DNA of 64,000 bases. It comes from CAXBNB01 sp040151475 (GTDB lineage: Bacteria; Bacteroidota; Bacteroidia; Cytophagales; Cyclobacteriaceae). Positions 55,745-64,000 of the stretch are shown here, piece by piece. The notes beneath the pieces were generated by a model, which saw nothing but the letters and a program-made list of their open reading frames with translations, ran no database searches and was not told where the DNA came from. The stretch is taken from NCBI RefSeq assembly GCF_040151475.1, contig NZ_JBDKWG010000153.1:87840-151839 (forward strand), given 5' to 3'. Numbering within the stretch: the stretch's first letter is position 1; each line of letters starts with the position of its first letter. The translations under genes and the position numbers were made by a program.

Positions 55745-56317
55745 TTAAAGTCCATTGAGAAAATCTCTAAACTCTTCACTGTCATAAGAAGCCATTCCTG
55801 ATTTCTTCACTACGATTTTTCCCTGAGGAGAAATCACAAAGGTTGTAGGAATGGAGTTGGTTTGAAATACAGAAGGCAATAGTGAAGCCTCACTATAAAT
55901 AGGAAAGTCGTAGGCTTTTTTTGCTGCAAACTGAATGGCCTTATCAAAATCCTGATCTCTGGAGATCATCACAAAAGCAATTTCATCGGAATCGATTTTA
56001 CCATACAAACTATTAATATCCGGCATCTCTGCCACGCATGGAGGACACCATGTTGCCCAAAGGTTAATAAATATAGTTTTACCTCTGAACTTTTCGAACG
56101 AAACAGTATTCCCATCTACATCTACCAAGTTGAATTGATAAGAGGCATCTTGCTGTTCACTAGCAGGAATCACCTCAGGCTTGATCAGCCCGGGAGCCAG
56201 TACAACCCGTTGTATCATACCTATCACTTCTGTATGAAGGCCTGTGAAGTATAGTGTCAGAACTACTCCAATCAACACTACCCATTCTATAACTTCCCTT
56301 TTTATTTTCTTTACCAT
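55745..56317 (-). CDS. TlpA-like membrane-anchored thioredoxin
   Basis: 190 residues. N-terminal membrane anchor (about 9-27), then thioredoxin-like domain (about 55-188) with redox pair Cys91-Pro-Pro-Cys94 in LWATWCPPCVAEMP and cis-Pro in NSIPTTFVIS. Periplasmic thiol reductase of the ResA/TlpA type. Confidence 0.9.
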   Translation of the reverse strand: MVKKIKREVIEWVVLIGVVLTLYFTGLHTEVIGMIQRVVLAPGLIKPEVIPASEQQDASYQFNLVDVDGNTVSFEKFRGKTIFINLWATWCPPCVAEMPDINSLYGKIDSDEIAFVMISRDQDFDKAIQFAAKKAYDFPIYSEASLLPSVFQTNSIPTTFVISPQGKIVVKKSGMASYDSEEFRDFLNGL

Positions 56318-56443
56318 CGTTACCTGAACGTTAAATTCATTTTCTATTCAAAATACAAAATCAGAATGAAATTAATTCCATCAAAGTATTAATTTTGGTG
56401 CCCGCATAAAAAAACAATATCAAAAGACACTAAACAAATCTGT

Positions 56444-58690
56444 ATGAGTTCAAAGTACGCAGCAATAATTGCAGGAGAAAAAAACATCAGGGAGCAACAA
56501 GTTAAAGCTGTAATAGAATTATTGGAAGAAGGAGGTACTGTTCCATTTATTTCAAGGTATCGAAAAGAAAGAACAGGTAATCTTGATGAAGTAGCAATTT
56601 CTTACATAAAAGAACGCCTGGAAAAACTCATTGAATTTGACAAAAGAAAAGAAGCTATACTCAAGTCTATAGATGAGCAGGGAAAACTCACCGATGAACT
56701 CAGAGCAAAAATTGATACCACTTCTACATTGGCTGCATTAGAAGACGTTTATCTTCCCTATAAGCCAAAACGAAAAACCAAAGGGTCAATTGCCAAAGAA
56801 AAAGGACTTGAACCACTGGCAAAAGACCTGTTTAAACAAAGAAACATTGACATTATTGCCCTGGCTGAAAAATTCATAGGCACTGAAAAAGAAGTAAACT
56901 CTGTAGATGAAGCACTACAAGGTGCACGAGACATTGTAGCAGAATGGATCAATGAAAATGCTGAAATACGGGCAGAATTAAGGAATTTATTTTTGCAGAA
57001 AGGGATACTGACATCTAAGGTGATGAAAGGCAAAGAAACTGATGGACAAAAATACAAAGACTACTTTGACCTATCAGAGCCCATTAAGAGTGTGCCTTCA
57101 CATCGCTTGCTGGCAATGAGGCGTGGAGAAAAAGAAATGATCCTGTCTTTAGACATAAGCCCTGATGAGGATGAAGCAATTTTCTGCATAGAAAAGAAAG
57201 TATTGAAAGCCAGCAATGACGCTGCTGAACAGGTGAAAATTGCTGCAAAAGATGCATACAAACGACTGCTAAAACCATCCATGGAAACTGAAACCCGAAT
57301 GGAGTCTAAGCTAAAAGCTGACGAAGAAGCGATTCGTGTATTTGCAGAAAACCTCAAACAACTGCTCCTGTCTCCCGCTTTGGGTCAAAAAAATGTAATG
57401 GCAATAGATCCGGGATTCCGAACCGGCTGCAAGGTAGTCTGCCTCGACCGGCAAGGACAATTACAGAAATTTGATGCCATCTACCCTCACCCTCCACAAA
57501 ACAGAAAGATGGAAGCTGGTGAAACACTGAAAAATCTAATAAAACAATTCAACATAGAGGCGATTGCCATCGGCAATGGAACTGCTGGCAGAGAATCTGA
57601 GCAATTTGTGCGCTCATTGGATCTGGACCCGTCCATTACCATAGCTATGGTAAACGAAAGCGGCGCATCCATATATTCAGCTTCAGAAGTAGCCAGAGAT
57701 GAATTTCCCAATGAAGATTTGACCGTTCGAGGATCTGTTTCCATAGGAAGAAGAATGATGGATCCCCTCTCTGAACTAGTGAAAATTGATGCAAAATCCA
57801 TTGGAGTGGGGCAATATCAACACGATGTAGATCAGCTTTTACTCAAACGCAACCTCGATGAAATAGTAGAAAGCTGTGTAAATGCGGTTGGTGTAGAGTT
57901 GAACACTGCCAGCAAGCAATTGCTTACTTATGTATCCGGTCTTGGGCCACAACTGGCAGAAAACATAGTGAATTACAGAAATGAAAATGGGTCGTTTAAA
58001 GACAGGGCTGCTTTGAAGAAAGTACCCAGGCTTGGCGATAAAGCATTCGAACAGGCAGCAGGTTTTTTAAGAATAAGAGAAAGCAAAAATGTGCTGGACA
58101 GAAGCGCAGTGCATCCTGAAAGATACGACACAGTGCAATTGATGGCGAAAGATCTAAATTGTCAGATGGAAGATTTAGTAAAAAACGACAGCTACAGAAC
58201 AAAAATCGACCTAAATAAATATGTGACCAGCGAATTTGGTATTCCTACCCTTAAAGACATCTTATCCGAACTGGCAAAACCAGGAAGAGATCCACGGGAA
58301 AAATTCGAAACCTTCAGTTTTGCAGAAGGAGTAAATGACATGACTGACCTGAAAATTGGCATGAAAATCCCTGGTATCGTAACTAACATTACCAAATTTG
58401 GCGCATTTGTTGATATAGGAGTACACCAGGATGGCTTAGTGCATGTCAGCCAAATAGCTGATAAGTTTGTGAACGATCCTGCTGAGATCGTAAAACTCCA
58501 GCAAAGTGTAATGGTGACAGTCACTGACATAAACATTGAACAGAAAAGAATCTCACTATCACTTAAGGCAGACCCATTTGGCAAAACACCGAGGAAAAGT
58601 TTCGAAAAACCGAAAAAAAAGGAAAAACTTCCCGACGGTGATTTTCAGAGCAAATTGGGAATGCTTAAAGGAAAGTTTAATGGAAGTTGA
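56444..58690 (+). CDS. tex: Tex family RNA-binding transcription accessory protein
   Basis: 748 residues. N-terminal Tex domain (RKERTGNLDEV, YLPYKPKRKTKGSIAKEKGL), YqgF-like RNase H fold (MAIDPGFRTGCKVVCLD), helix-hairpin-helix region (VGVELNTASKQLLTYVSGLG), and a C-terminal S1 domain (about 640-715; GIVTNITKFGAFVDIGVHQDG). Binds nucleic acid and interacts with RNA polymerase; conserved across bacteria. Slightly short but complete, with a basic tail. Confidence 0.96.
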   Translation: MSSKYAAIIAGEKNIREQQVKAVIELLEEGGTVPFISRYRKERTGNLDEVAISYIKERLEKLIEFDKRKEAILKSIDEQGKLTDELRAKIDTTSTLAALEDVYLPYKPKRKTKGSIAKEKGLEPLAKDLFKQRNIDIIALAEKFIGTEKEVNSVDEALQGARDIVAEWINENAEIRAELRNLFLQKGILTSKVMKGKETDGQKYKDYFDLSEPIKSVPSHRLLAMRRGEKEMILSLDISPDEDEAIFCIEKKVLKASNDAAEQVKIAAKDAYKRLLKPSMETETRMESKLKADEEAIRVFAENLKQLLLSPALGQKNVMAIDPGFRTGCKVVCLDRQGQLQKFDAIYPHPPQNRKMEAGETLKNLIKQFNIEAIAIGNGTAGRESEQFVRSLDLDPSITIAMVNESGASIYSASEVARDEFPNEDLTVRGSVSIGRRMMDPLSELVKIDAKSIGVGQYQHDVDQLLLKRNLDEIVESCVNAVGVELNTASKQLLTYVSGLGPQLAENIVNYRNENGSFKDRAALKKVPRLGDKAFEQAAGFLRIRESKNVLDRSAVHPERYDTVQLMAKDLNCQMEDLVKNDSYRTKIDLNKYVTSEFGIPTLKDILSELAKPGRDPREKFETFSFAEGVNDMTDLKIGMKIPGIVTNITKFGAFVDIGVHQDGLVHVSQIADKFVNDPAEIVKLQQSVMVTVTDINIEQKRISLSLKADPFGKTPRKSFEKPKKKEKLPDGDFQSKLGMLKGKFNGS

Positions 58691-58766
58691 TAAATTTATT
58701 TAATTTTAAAATCCCAAAACTGCTAAAAATTTAATTCAAACCTCTAATGGTTAAATTTTGATTACT

Positions 58767-60623
58767 ATGAAAAATATAGGTCTATCAGTTGTGTTCATAT
58801 TGCTTATTGCAGCCGGAAACTCCATGGCACAAAAGCTGAAATACAAAGACATCTTCGAATTGATTGAAAAGAAAGATTATGATACAGCCATTCCTCAAAT
58901 CAATGCTTTTCTAAAAGACTCCAAAAATGAAGATCATGCCAACGCTCACCTGCAAAAAGGGCTATATTTCGAACAAAAAATAGAACAGTATCATATCATA
59001 GCTGACTCTGCATCTCTGCTTCAGGAAAGCGATTCTGCCATTTTCTTTTTAAACAAAGCCAAGTCCCTGATCAATGATAAGGAGCTAAAAAAGAACGACG
59101 AATATTATCAAAGTTTCTACAGGAGAGATTTGAGAACAGGTGATTTCGGAATCAAACTTTCGGATGTTTCCCTCGATCTTGAAAAGAAAATAGCAGCGTT
59201 GCAAGATTTAAGTAAATATGCCAAAATCATTTGTACCAACCTGAATATTGCAGACAGAAATTACAAACTATCCAACGAACAATACCGACTTATTGCATCC
59301 TTATATGAGAGCCAGAACGATTTTTTACTGAAAGCAACAGAGTTGGAAAAAGACGCTTTGCAAGGAATGATAAATCGCACAGACTCTATTAGAACGGCTA
59401 TAGATGCAGTAAGAGATGCTGTCAGCAAGTTGGGAAGAAAAGGATACAGCCCTGAAATTCAATTTACTGAAATTAAAAAATTCGGCGAAGACGGCATGAG
59501 CGAAGCGGATTTCTATCAAAATGATATTGTAGTTTGGGATTATCTGGCATGGGCCGAAGATGTCCAACAAAAGATTCGCATAGATGTGAGCAGAATGCGT
59601 GACAACCTGAACCAAACTTACGAGGAATTAAAAGCAAAATATGATTTAGTGAAAGCAGGAGGGGGAATAAGTGAAGGTGAATTAACCACCTCCATTGACT
59701 CCAAATTGAAGAGTCAAATTAGAAGTGTAGATGAAAATCCATTACCCGAAAAACTACTGGACATACTCATCAACCACACCCAATTTGAATTTATTACAAA
59801 CAAAAAACTAAATACAAAACTGGCTGATGAATCAGATGTCAATTACCAACTCAGCATTACCGGGAAGATAAACACCCTGATAGATGAAATCTCTAAACAA
59901 ACATCCGTTCTGGTAGAACCTTACACTACCAACGGAACGAAGAAGTATTCCAACTTCATTGAAACCAATTATGGTGGTGAGTTTGGGTTGATCAAATACA
60001 GAAAGGGACTTGAGAGCCAATTTGACAAGGAAAAAAAGAAATGGGAAGAACTACAATCCTATTGGACAGAAAAAAGCAAATGGGGGGTGAGTGAAGATGC
60101 TGCTGACTCGATATACCTGATTGCCAGAACTGATAGTACATACACCAGCATGAAGCTTTCTAAATTTTATACGCTATCGATCACAGAGGATGATTCAGCT
60201 AATATTTACGCTTTTGGTTTGGAATTTACCGGAGAAAAAGACAAAGGATATCTGGCTAAAATAGGAAATGACAGAATTATAAAATGGAAAGTTAATTTCG
60301 ATCTTGATAATTTTCAGTATGACGATGAAGTGTTGCGTGTAAATGGTGCCTATGCTCCAACTTCGGAAGGTGACCTGGCAGGATACCTTTACAGCAATGT
60401 CCCCGAATCTAAAAACAATTTTATAATATTCAATAGCAGCAAACAAGGTCAGCTTAATTGGGCTACCGCCGCAAAAATCACCAATGAACCGATATCCATC
60501 AAATTCAACGATTTTGTAAAAGAAACCAATGTCTTCCTGATGGATGAAAAAGCGCTGGAAACCTACGAAGGTGAAGACCCCATCTATATCGTGTTTGACA
60601 GGAAAGGAACTAAAGTAAGGTAA
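58767..60623 (+). CDS. Large secreted protein, unknown
   Basis: 618 residues from ATG 58767; signal peptide 1-22 (ending NSMAQ). The start at 58758 would be a TTG. N-terminal half helical with TPR-like repeats (KDYDTAIPQINAFLK, ANAHLQKGLYFEQ), coiled-coil segments around 280-310 and 400-440, C-terminal third beta-rich (about 450-618). No named family. The following lipoprotein gene is 11 bp downstream, so the two form an operon. Confidence 0.7.
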   Translation: MKNIGLSVVFILLIAAGNSMAQKLKYKDIFELIEKKDYDTAIPQINAFLKDSKNEDHANAHLQKGLYFEQKIEQYHIIADSASLLQESDSAIFFLNKAKSLINDKELKKNDEYYQSFYRRDLRTGDFGIKLSDVSLDLEKKIAALQDLSKYAKIICTNLNIADRNYKLSNEQYRLIASLYESQNDFLLKATELEKDALQGMINRTDSIRTAIDAVRDAVSKLGRKGYSPEIQFTEIKKFGEDGMSEADFYQNDIVVWDYLAWAEDVQQKIRIDVSRMRDNLNQTYEELKAKYDLVKAGGGISEGELTTSIDSKLKSQIRSVDENPLPEKLLDILINHTQFEFITNKKLNTKLADESDVNYQLSITGKINTLIDEISKQTSVLVEPYTTNGTKKYSNFIETNYGGEFGLIKYRKGLESQFDKEKKKWEELQSYWTEKSKWGVSEDAADSIYLIARTDSTYTSMKLSKFYTLSITEDDSANIYAFGLEFTGEKDKGYLAKIGNDRIIKWKVNFDLDNFQYDDEVLRVNGAYAPTSEGDLAGYLYSNVPESKNNFIIFNSSKQGQLNWATAAKITNEPISIKFNDFVKETNVFLMDEKALETYEGEDPIYIVFDRKGTKVR

Positions 60624-60634
60624 CAATAAACAGA

Positions 60635-61114
60635 ATGAATAAACACACTCAATTACTCATTTTATTCATTCTGCTGACCTCACTATACTCCTGTGGTACA
60701 GGAGACATAGCCAAAGAATTCACCAAAACTCAAGCCGTTATGCTTTTGTCCAGTGATGAAAATAAAACATGGATACGCATTTCCAAAACTGAAAACGGCA
60801 CAAAACAAGAATTGGCTGCCTGTGAGCAAGAGAACCTCTTGTATTTTGAAGTGACCGAATCAGATTCTATTTTGTACAGCGTAGGCGAATTACCCGGGTG
60901 CAGTACTTCCGACGTTGAACCTGATACACTTTTGAAAGCTACCTGGTCCCTCTCTCAAAACATCAACCTGATAGCCACCGATACACTTTTCTTAACAGAT
61001 GAAAACAACAAACAACTGCCTCCTTATATCATCAAACAACTGACCGGAAGAAAGCTAAACATTCTGTTTACCGATGACAACTCGAATGTCATTGTAGAGG
61101 AGTATGTTTATTAA
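60635..61114 (+). CDS. Small lipoprotein, unknown
   Basis: 159 residues; lipobox LYSC with lipidated Cys20 (SCGTGD). Predicted beta-rich with two further Cys (AACEQEN, PGCSTSD) that could form a disulfide. No family recognised. Co-transcribed with the large secreted protein upstream. Confidence 0.68.
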   Translation: MNKHTQLLILFILLTSLYSCGTGDIAKEFTKTQAVMLLSSDENKTWIRISKTENGTKQELAACEQENLLYFEVTESDSILYSVGELPGCSTSDVEPDTLLKATWSLSQNINLIATDTLFLTDENNKQLPPYIIKQLTGRKLNILFTDDNSNVIVEEYVY

Positions 61115-61419
61115 TCTGAACCCAATTTTAAAAAACGGCTCGTAATCACAACAGATACAATAATTGACATAGCTTCCAAATTAGACTCTATATAAAAGAA
61201 GCTAAATCCATACCGATCAAAACCAATGCAAGTACAGATGATAGGCGTAAAACTTCACATATTTTTTAAGGATATTAGTACCAGAGTTATAGATCATTAA
61301 GAATCCTAAGTTCAATGACTGAGATTTACCAAAAATAAGGAAAGGAAATAAGAAGATACTATATCATAAAAGACGGATCAGATACAGAAATTAAGTCAAA
61401 TGAGAATGATACAATTATT
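61115..61419. other. 305-bp gene-free spacer between convergent genes
   Basis: AT-rich sequence between convergent genes. I see no reading frame worth reporting and no strong hairpin with a T run. Confidence 0.6.
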
Positions 61420-63051
61420 TCAATTGACTGAAATTTTTAAGACCATTCCCGGCACGGAAATATCTCCCGTATCTCCCGAAGATGTCCCTATTTCATCGAT
61501 TAAATTCCCCGGTATTTTTATGGTGTTGGCATGAATAGCAACTTTACTGGTGATATCTGCTGCTTGCTTTGACAACAAATCCTGAGCATATATTACTACT
61601 CCATTCGGCAGGTCTTGCATCAACTGTAAGGATAAAGATTCATAATGCCCAAATACACCAATCGGTTTATTCAGTTCCACTTCTTTCAGTATCACATCCG
61701 CTTTGGGATAAATCCAACTTTGGTTGGGTTGTACCCTGCCTTCGGTTGCAATGGCAACTGCACCATTTGGAAATTTGGAAGCCATAACATAAGGTGCCAA
61801 TTCCCTATAATTTACTTCAGGGAGTGCTGTATTCCGAGACATAATAGCCGGGGCACTTTGTCTTACCATTTTTCCATGAGATGGCCTAAACCAGGTATCA
61901 CTTTCCTGAAAAACAATGCTGTCAACCAGATTGTTTTTTGAGGCGAAAAAGGTGCCATACCCTGCTTCCATTGGAGGAGCAATCCTTTGCCACAAAACCA
62001 ATCGATCCATCTCATTCAGACGTTGATCAACGTGTCGGTCTCCGGCAATTTGAAGATGCAAATCTTTTCCTTTGTACATTCTTGGTGTTTTCATTGGGTG
62101 CCTTTTTACAGCCACCAACAAACCCAATGCAGCAGCTATGTTAGGATCATCCTGAATGTTGAGAAATGCCCTGTACTCACTATTTCCTGTAGTTTGTATT
62201 AAAATATCACGAATGCGTTGCATGGTGGTAGTACTCACCAATAATGGTGCTGCATCATACGTTCGAAAAACGTCCGTATTTTTTATCACATCCAAAGACT
62301 TTTCTACTTTTTTACTCGCTTTTTCCAGGGAAGCATCTAATTGCTGTGAAACCACCTCTTCAATATTATAAACCGAAGGGTAGAGCGATAATCCCGGGAT
62401 ATCCCACTTAGGATTGACAGGCCCTGCTCCTGTGATATGCTCCAAAGTGAGTTCCGGATAGATCTCCTCTTTTATCCTCGAAGCATAATAATGTTTGGTG
62501 TCCCCTCCATCTATTTTCCAATATTCAACCCCGGCGTACTTACTCCATTCCACAAACTTTCTCATTTCTTCTTCAGATGGATTTCCCCTCACCCATAAGC
62601 CCAGGCCTTTCCATCCTAAAGCCTTAATATCTATATTCATTTGCCTAATCCTTTCCTTTGGTTCAAAATGAGCATACTTAGGAAAATCCAGTGTATCCAT
62701 GATCAGAGTGAAGAAAGTGTTTTCAGGGATGCTTTTGTCTTGCCAGCCATGATCGATTACAAAATAGTAATCACTTCTTGTTTTTGGCAACATGGTAGTA
62801 GCCATACCACCATCACCAAACATATTTTCTTCAGTCATTTCCTCTCTGGCAGCAGGATTAGAAAAAATGTTTTTAGCGTCTGGATTAGTAACTTCTTGTC
62901 CTTTGTTAATAAGGTAATTTTGCCAATACCAAGTACACCAATAATTAGGAGCTGTGCTGGTTTCATCCGGCACTAAGTTTATAGTTTTTTCTTGATCGGC
63001 ACATGCCACCAAAAGGCAAATTAAAAGAATCAGGGTAATGTAGTTTTTCAT
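61420..63051 (-). CDS. Lipoprotein with glycosidase-like TIM barrel
   Basis: 543 residues; lipobox LLVAC with lipidated Cys17. The phrases YWCTWYWQNY, YYFVIDHGWQD, GWKGLGLWVRGN and YWKIDGGD resemble clan GH-D (alpha-galactosidase-like) TIM barrels, where the Asp in KIDGGD would be the nucleophile region. The C-terminal part is beta-rich (ELNKPIGVFGHYESLSLQL), as in the all-beta domain of that clan. No GH family number is assigned. A surface glycosidase is likely, but it is not next to a SusCD pair here. Confidence 0.7.
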   Translation of the reverse strand: MKNYITLILLICLLVACADQEKTINLVPDETSTAPNYWCTWYWQNYLINKGQEVTNPDAKNIFSNPAAREEMTEENMFGDGGMATTMLPKTRSDYYFVIDHGWQDKSIPENTFFTLIMDTLDFPKYAHFEPKERIRQMNIDIKALGWKGLGLWVRGNPSEEEMRKFVEWSKYAGVEYWKIDGGDTKHYYASRIKEEIYPELTLEHITGAGPVNPKWDIPGLSLYPSVYNIEEVVSQQLDASLEKASKKVEKSLDVIKNTDVFRTYDAAPLLVSTTTMQRIRDILIQTTGNSEYRAFLNIQDDPNIAAALGLLVAVKRHPMKTPRMYKGKDLHLQIAGDRHVDQRLNEMDRLVLWQRIAPPMEAGYGTFFASKNNLVDSIVFQESDTWFRPSHGKMVRQSAPAIMSRNTALPEVNYRELAPYVMASKFPNGAVAIATEGRVQPNQSWIYPKADVILKEVELNKPIGVFGHYESLSLQLMQDLPNGVVIYAQDLLSKQAADITSKVAIHANTIKIPGNLIDEIGTSSGDTGDISVPGMVLKISVN

Positions 63052-63100
63052 TTTTAATGTTATGGTTATTGATAATCTTTAGCTATCGGGTGTATACCCA

Positions 63101-63325
63101 CATAACGAATAGCACTAAACTAGTGAAATCTGCCGAAGCTCACAACAGTTCAAAGTGGCACTGCGCTTAGAAAGATGAAAAATCCTGTGAGCTGCACTCG
63201 GTAGAAAGCACTGCCTTTTCCCAGCGGCAGACTTGCCTACCGGACAGGCAGGGTCACGGTGATGTTCGCACTGAAACCAGCCAGAAAGCACGTTGGCATA
63301 TAAGCGATAGCGCCTGTTATATGCC
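63101..63325. repeat. Structured attC-like repeat region
   Basis: Begins with CATAACGAATAGC and ends with CGCCTGTTATATGCC. Internal inverted repeats: AGCTCACA (63137-63144) with TGTGAGCT (63186-63193), a GCCT..AGGC hairpin near 63231-63250, and GGCATATAA/TTATATGCC (63295-63303/63317-63325). The higher GC content differs from neighbouring spacers. Its start matches the element at 63804. Resembles an integron-type recombination site; no integrase in the window. Confidence 0.45.
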
Positions 63326-63332
63326 TCTATTT

Positions 63333-63758
63333 CTATTTGAAGTTGTTTTGTTTGAACCACCCAGTTGAGTATTTTTTCTTTGTTGAGTCGTAAACGGTAA
63401 GCTTCGTTTTTTTTAGTTGCCCCTGTTCGTCTTTTAGTTTCAGAAATTGGCCTTCTTTGAAAATGAATGTTCGCCATTCTTCCGGATTAAGAGGAGTGGC
63501 TTCTAGCTCTTCTTTGGTTGTCGAGTTGAGATGCAGCTTGTTAGTTTCGCTCTTACTTTTTTCTAGTAGTGCGAACCGCCTCATGAACAACGACTTTTTA
63601 CTTCGATTGGTTATTGTAACAATGAGACTGTCAGATACTTTATGCGCCTCAATTTTTATCTTTTTACGTTGGGATTTCAAATAGTTTAAGATGTTCCACG
63701 CCAAACTGATTATTGAAATGGATAAGGCAATTATTGAAATTAAGAGTTTAGAATCCAT
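63333..63758 (-). CDS. Small membrane-anchored protein, cassette-like gene
   Basis: 141 residues with one N-terminal transmembrane helix (about 5-27, LISIIALSISIISLAWNIL), followed by a basic stretch (KSQRKKIKIEAHK) and a beta-rich domain (DSLIVTITNRSKKSLFMRRF, TFIFKEGQFLKL). No named family recognised. The gene lies between inverted 10-bp copies GTTATATGCC (63316-63325) and GGCATATAAC (63800-63809), which suggests a mobile cassette. Overlapping frames in the same region are shadows. Confidence 0.6.
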   Translation of the reverse strand: MDSKLLISIIALSISIISLAWNILNYLKSQRKKIKIEAHKVSDSLIVTITNRSKKSLFMRRFALLEKSKSETNKLHLNSTTKEELEATPLNPEEWRTFIFKEGQFLKLKDEQGQLKKTKLTVYDSTKKKYSTGWFKQNNFK

Positions 63759-63799
63759 TTGTTTCTCGACAGTGCAGATGTCCGCTCTGAAAGTGCAGT

Positions 63800-63831
63800 G
63801 GCATATAACGTACAGCGGCTAAAAATTGTGA
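63800..63831. repeat. Second attC-like repeat, start
   Basis: GGCATATAACGTACAGCGGCT and the following AAAAATTGTGA align with the element at 63101 (shared ATAACG, AGC, CTAAA and GTGA in order), 703 bp away. The rest, to 64000, is GC-richer than usual in part (63870-63930) and holds no supported gene; the element probably continues past the window. Confidence 0.45.
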
Positions 63832-64000
63832 CATGGCTTTTTGCGTGAAAGTTTTAGTGATTGTTGAACGAACCTCCTTCGTCGGAAGCCCTTCGGGGAA
63901 TGCCAAAGAACTTCTAACTTCGGAGTTCACAAAATAAGAATTGAAGTTATGAAAAAAAAGTAAAACAATCATTGAAAAAGCATGTGAACAAGTACCTAAT

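Noticed and set aside
63115..63477. A 120-codon minus-strand frame overlapping the small membrane-protein gene
   Set aside because: It lies mostly in the repeat-rich region, has a low-quality mixed composition, and competes with a better gene in another frame.
63748..63972. A 74-codon minus-strand frame at the right edge
   Set aside because: It crosses the second attC-like repeat and has no family or signal; probably non-coding.

Overview
The window is chromosomal DNA of a Bacteroidota bacterium, most likely a marine or soil member of the Cytophagales type. Evidence: a SusC/SusD pair with an STN-domain SusC, FecR and an ECF sigma factor; TAnnTTTG-type -7 promoter elements; a fused phosphoserine phosphatase/phosphoglycerate dehydrogenase; a parA-parB-DUF5683-dapB-lepB cluster; and AT-rich spacers. 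No rRNA, tRNA, CRISPR array, phage or complete insertion sequence was seen.

Layout. (1) 1-9.9 kb, minus strand: ECF sigma factor, FecR anti-sigma factor, SusC, SusD, then a large cytochrome-c/DUF1549/LamG/DUF1553 protein that runs off the left edge. (2) 10.3-17.9 kb, plus strand: an OmpA/thrombospondin-3 outer-membrane protein, followed by a compact signalling operon: single-domain receiver, H-NOX, PAS histidine kinase, FIST (NosP-like) protein, second histidine kinase, HPt, and a LytTR response regulator. (3) 18.1-25.0 kb, plus strand: secreted subunit-like protein, small outer-membrane protein, then an operon of periplasmic chaperone-like protein, 904-residue usher-like beta-barrel, two more small secreted proteins and a free-standing RNA polymerase alpha-CTD-like protein. 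(4) 25.0-31.3 kb: exported caspase-fold protease with a beta-propeller, LPP20-like protein, papain-family protease and DUF4384 protein. (5) 31.4-44.5 kb: mixed housekeeping and membrane genes (TIM-barrel epimerase-like, rhomboid, thioredoxin-fold proteins, RCK K+ channel, GPP34, CPA1 antiporter, serine biosynthesis, Usp, DoxX). (6) 44.7-61.1 kb: core genes (apaG, ung, lepB, dapB, parB, parA, topA, sixA-like, tex) with a few hypotheticals. (7) 61.4-64 kb: a lipoprotein glycosidase-like gene, then structured repeats around one small membrane-protein gene that look like an integron-type or cassette-like array continuing off the right edge.

The most interesting reading is that regions 2-4 form one system. 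Two different families of nitric-oxide sensors (H-NOX and NosP/FIST) sit in one operon, each next to its own kinase, and the operon ends with an HPt and a LytTR regulator. I find six copies of a direct repeat (core TTCACCG, period exactly 21 bp), as expected for a LytTR-type regulator. They lie upstream of the OmpA gene, the signalling operon itself, the 18106 subunit, the 19085 protein, the chaperone/usher-like operon and the LPP20-like gene of the protease region. In four of the six, the promoter-proximal ACC lies exactly 35 bp upstream of a TAnnTTTG-like -7 element. I infer a nitric-oxide-responsive phosphorelay that controls an undescribed surface-appendage (chaperone-usher-like) locus. 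Function is inferred from sequence only.
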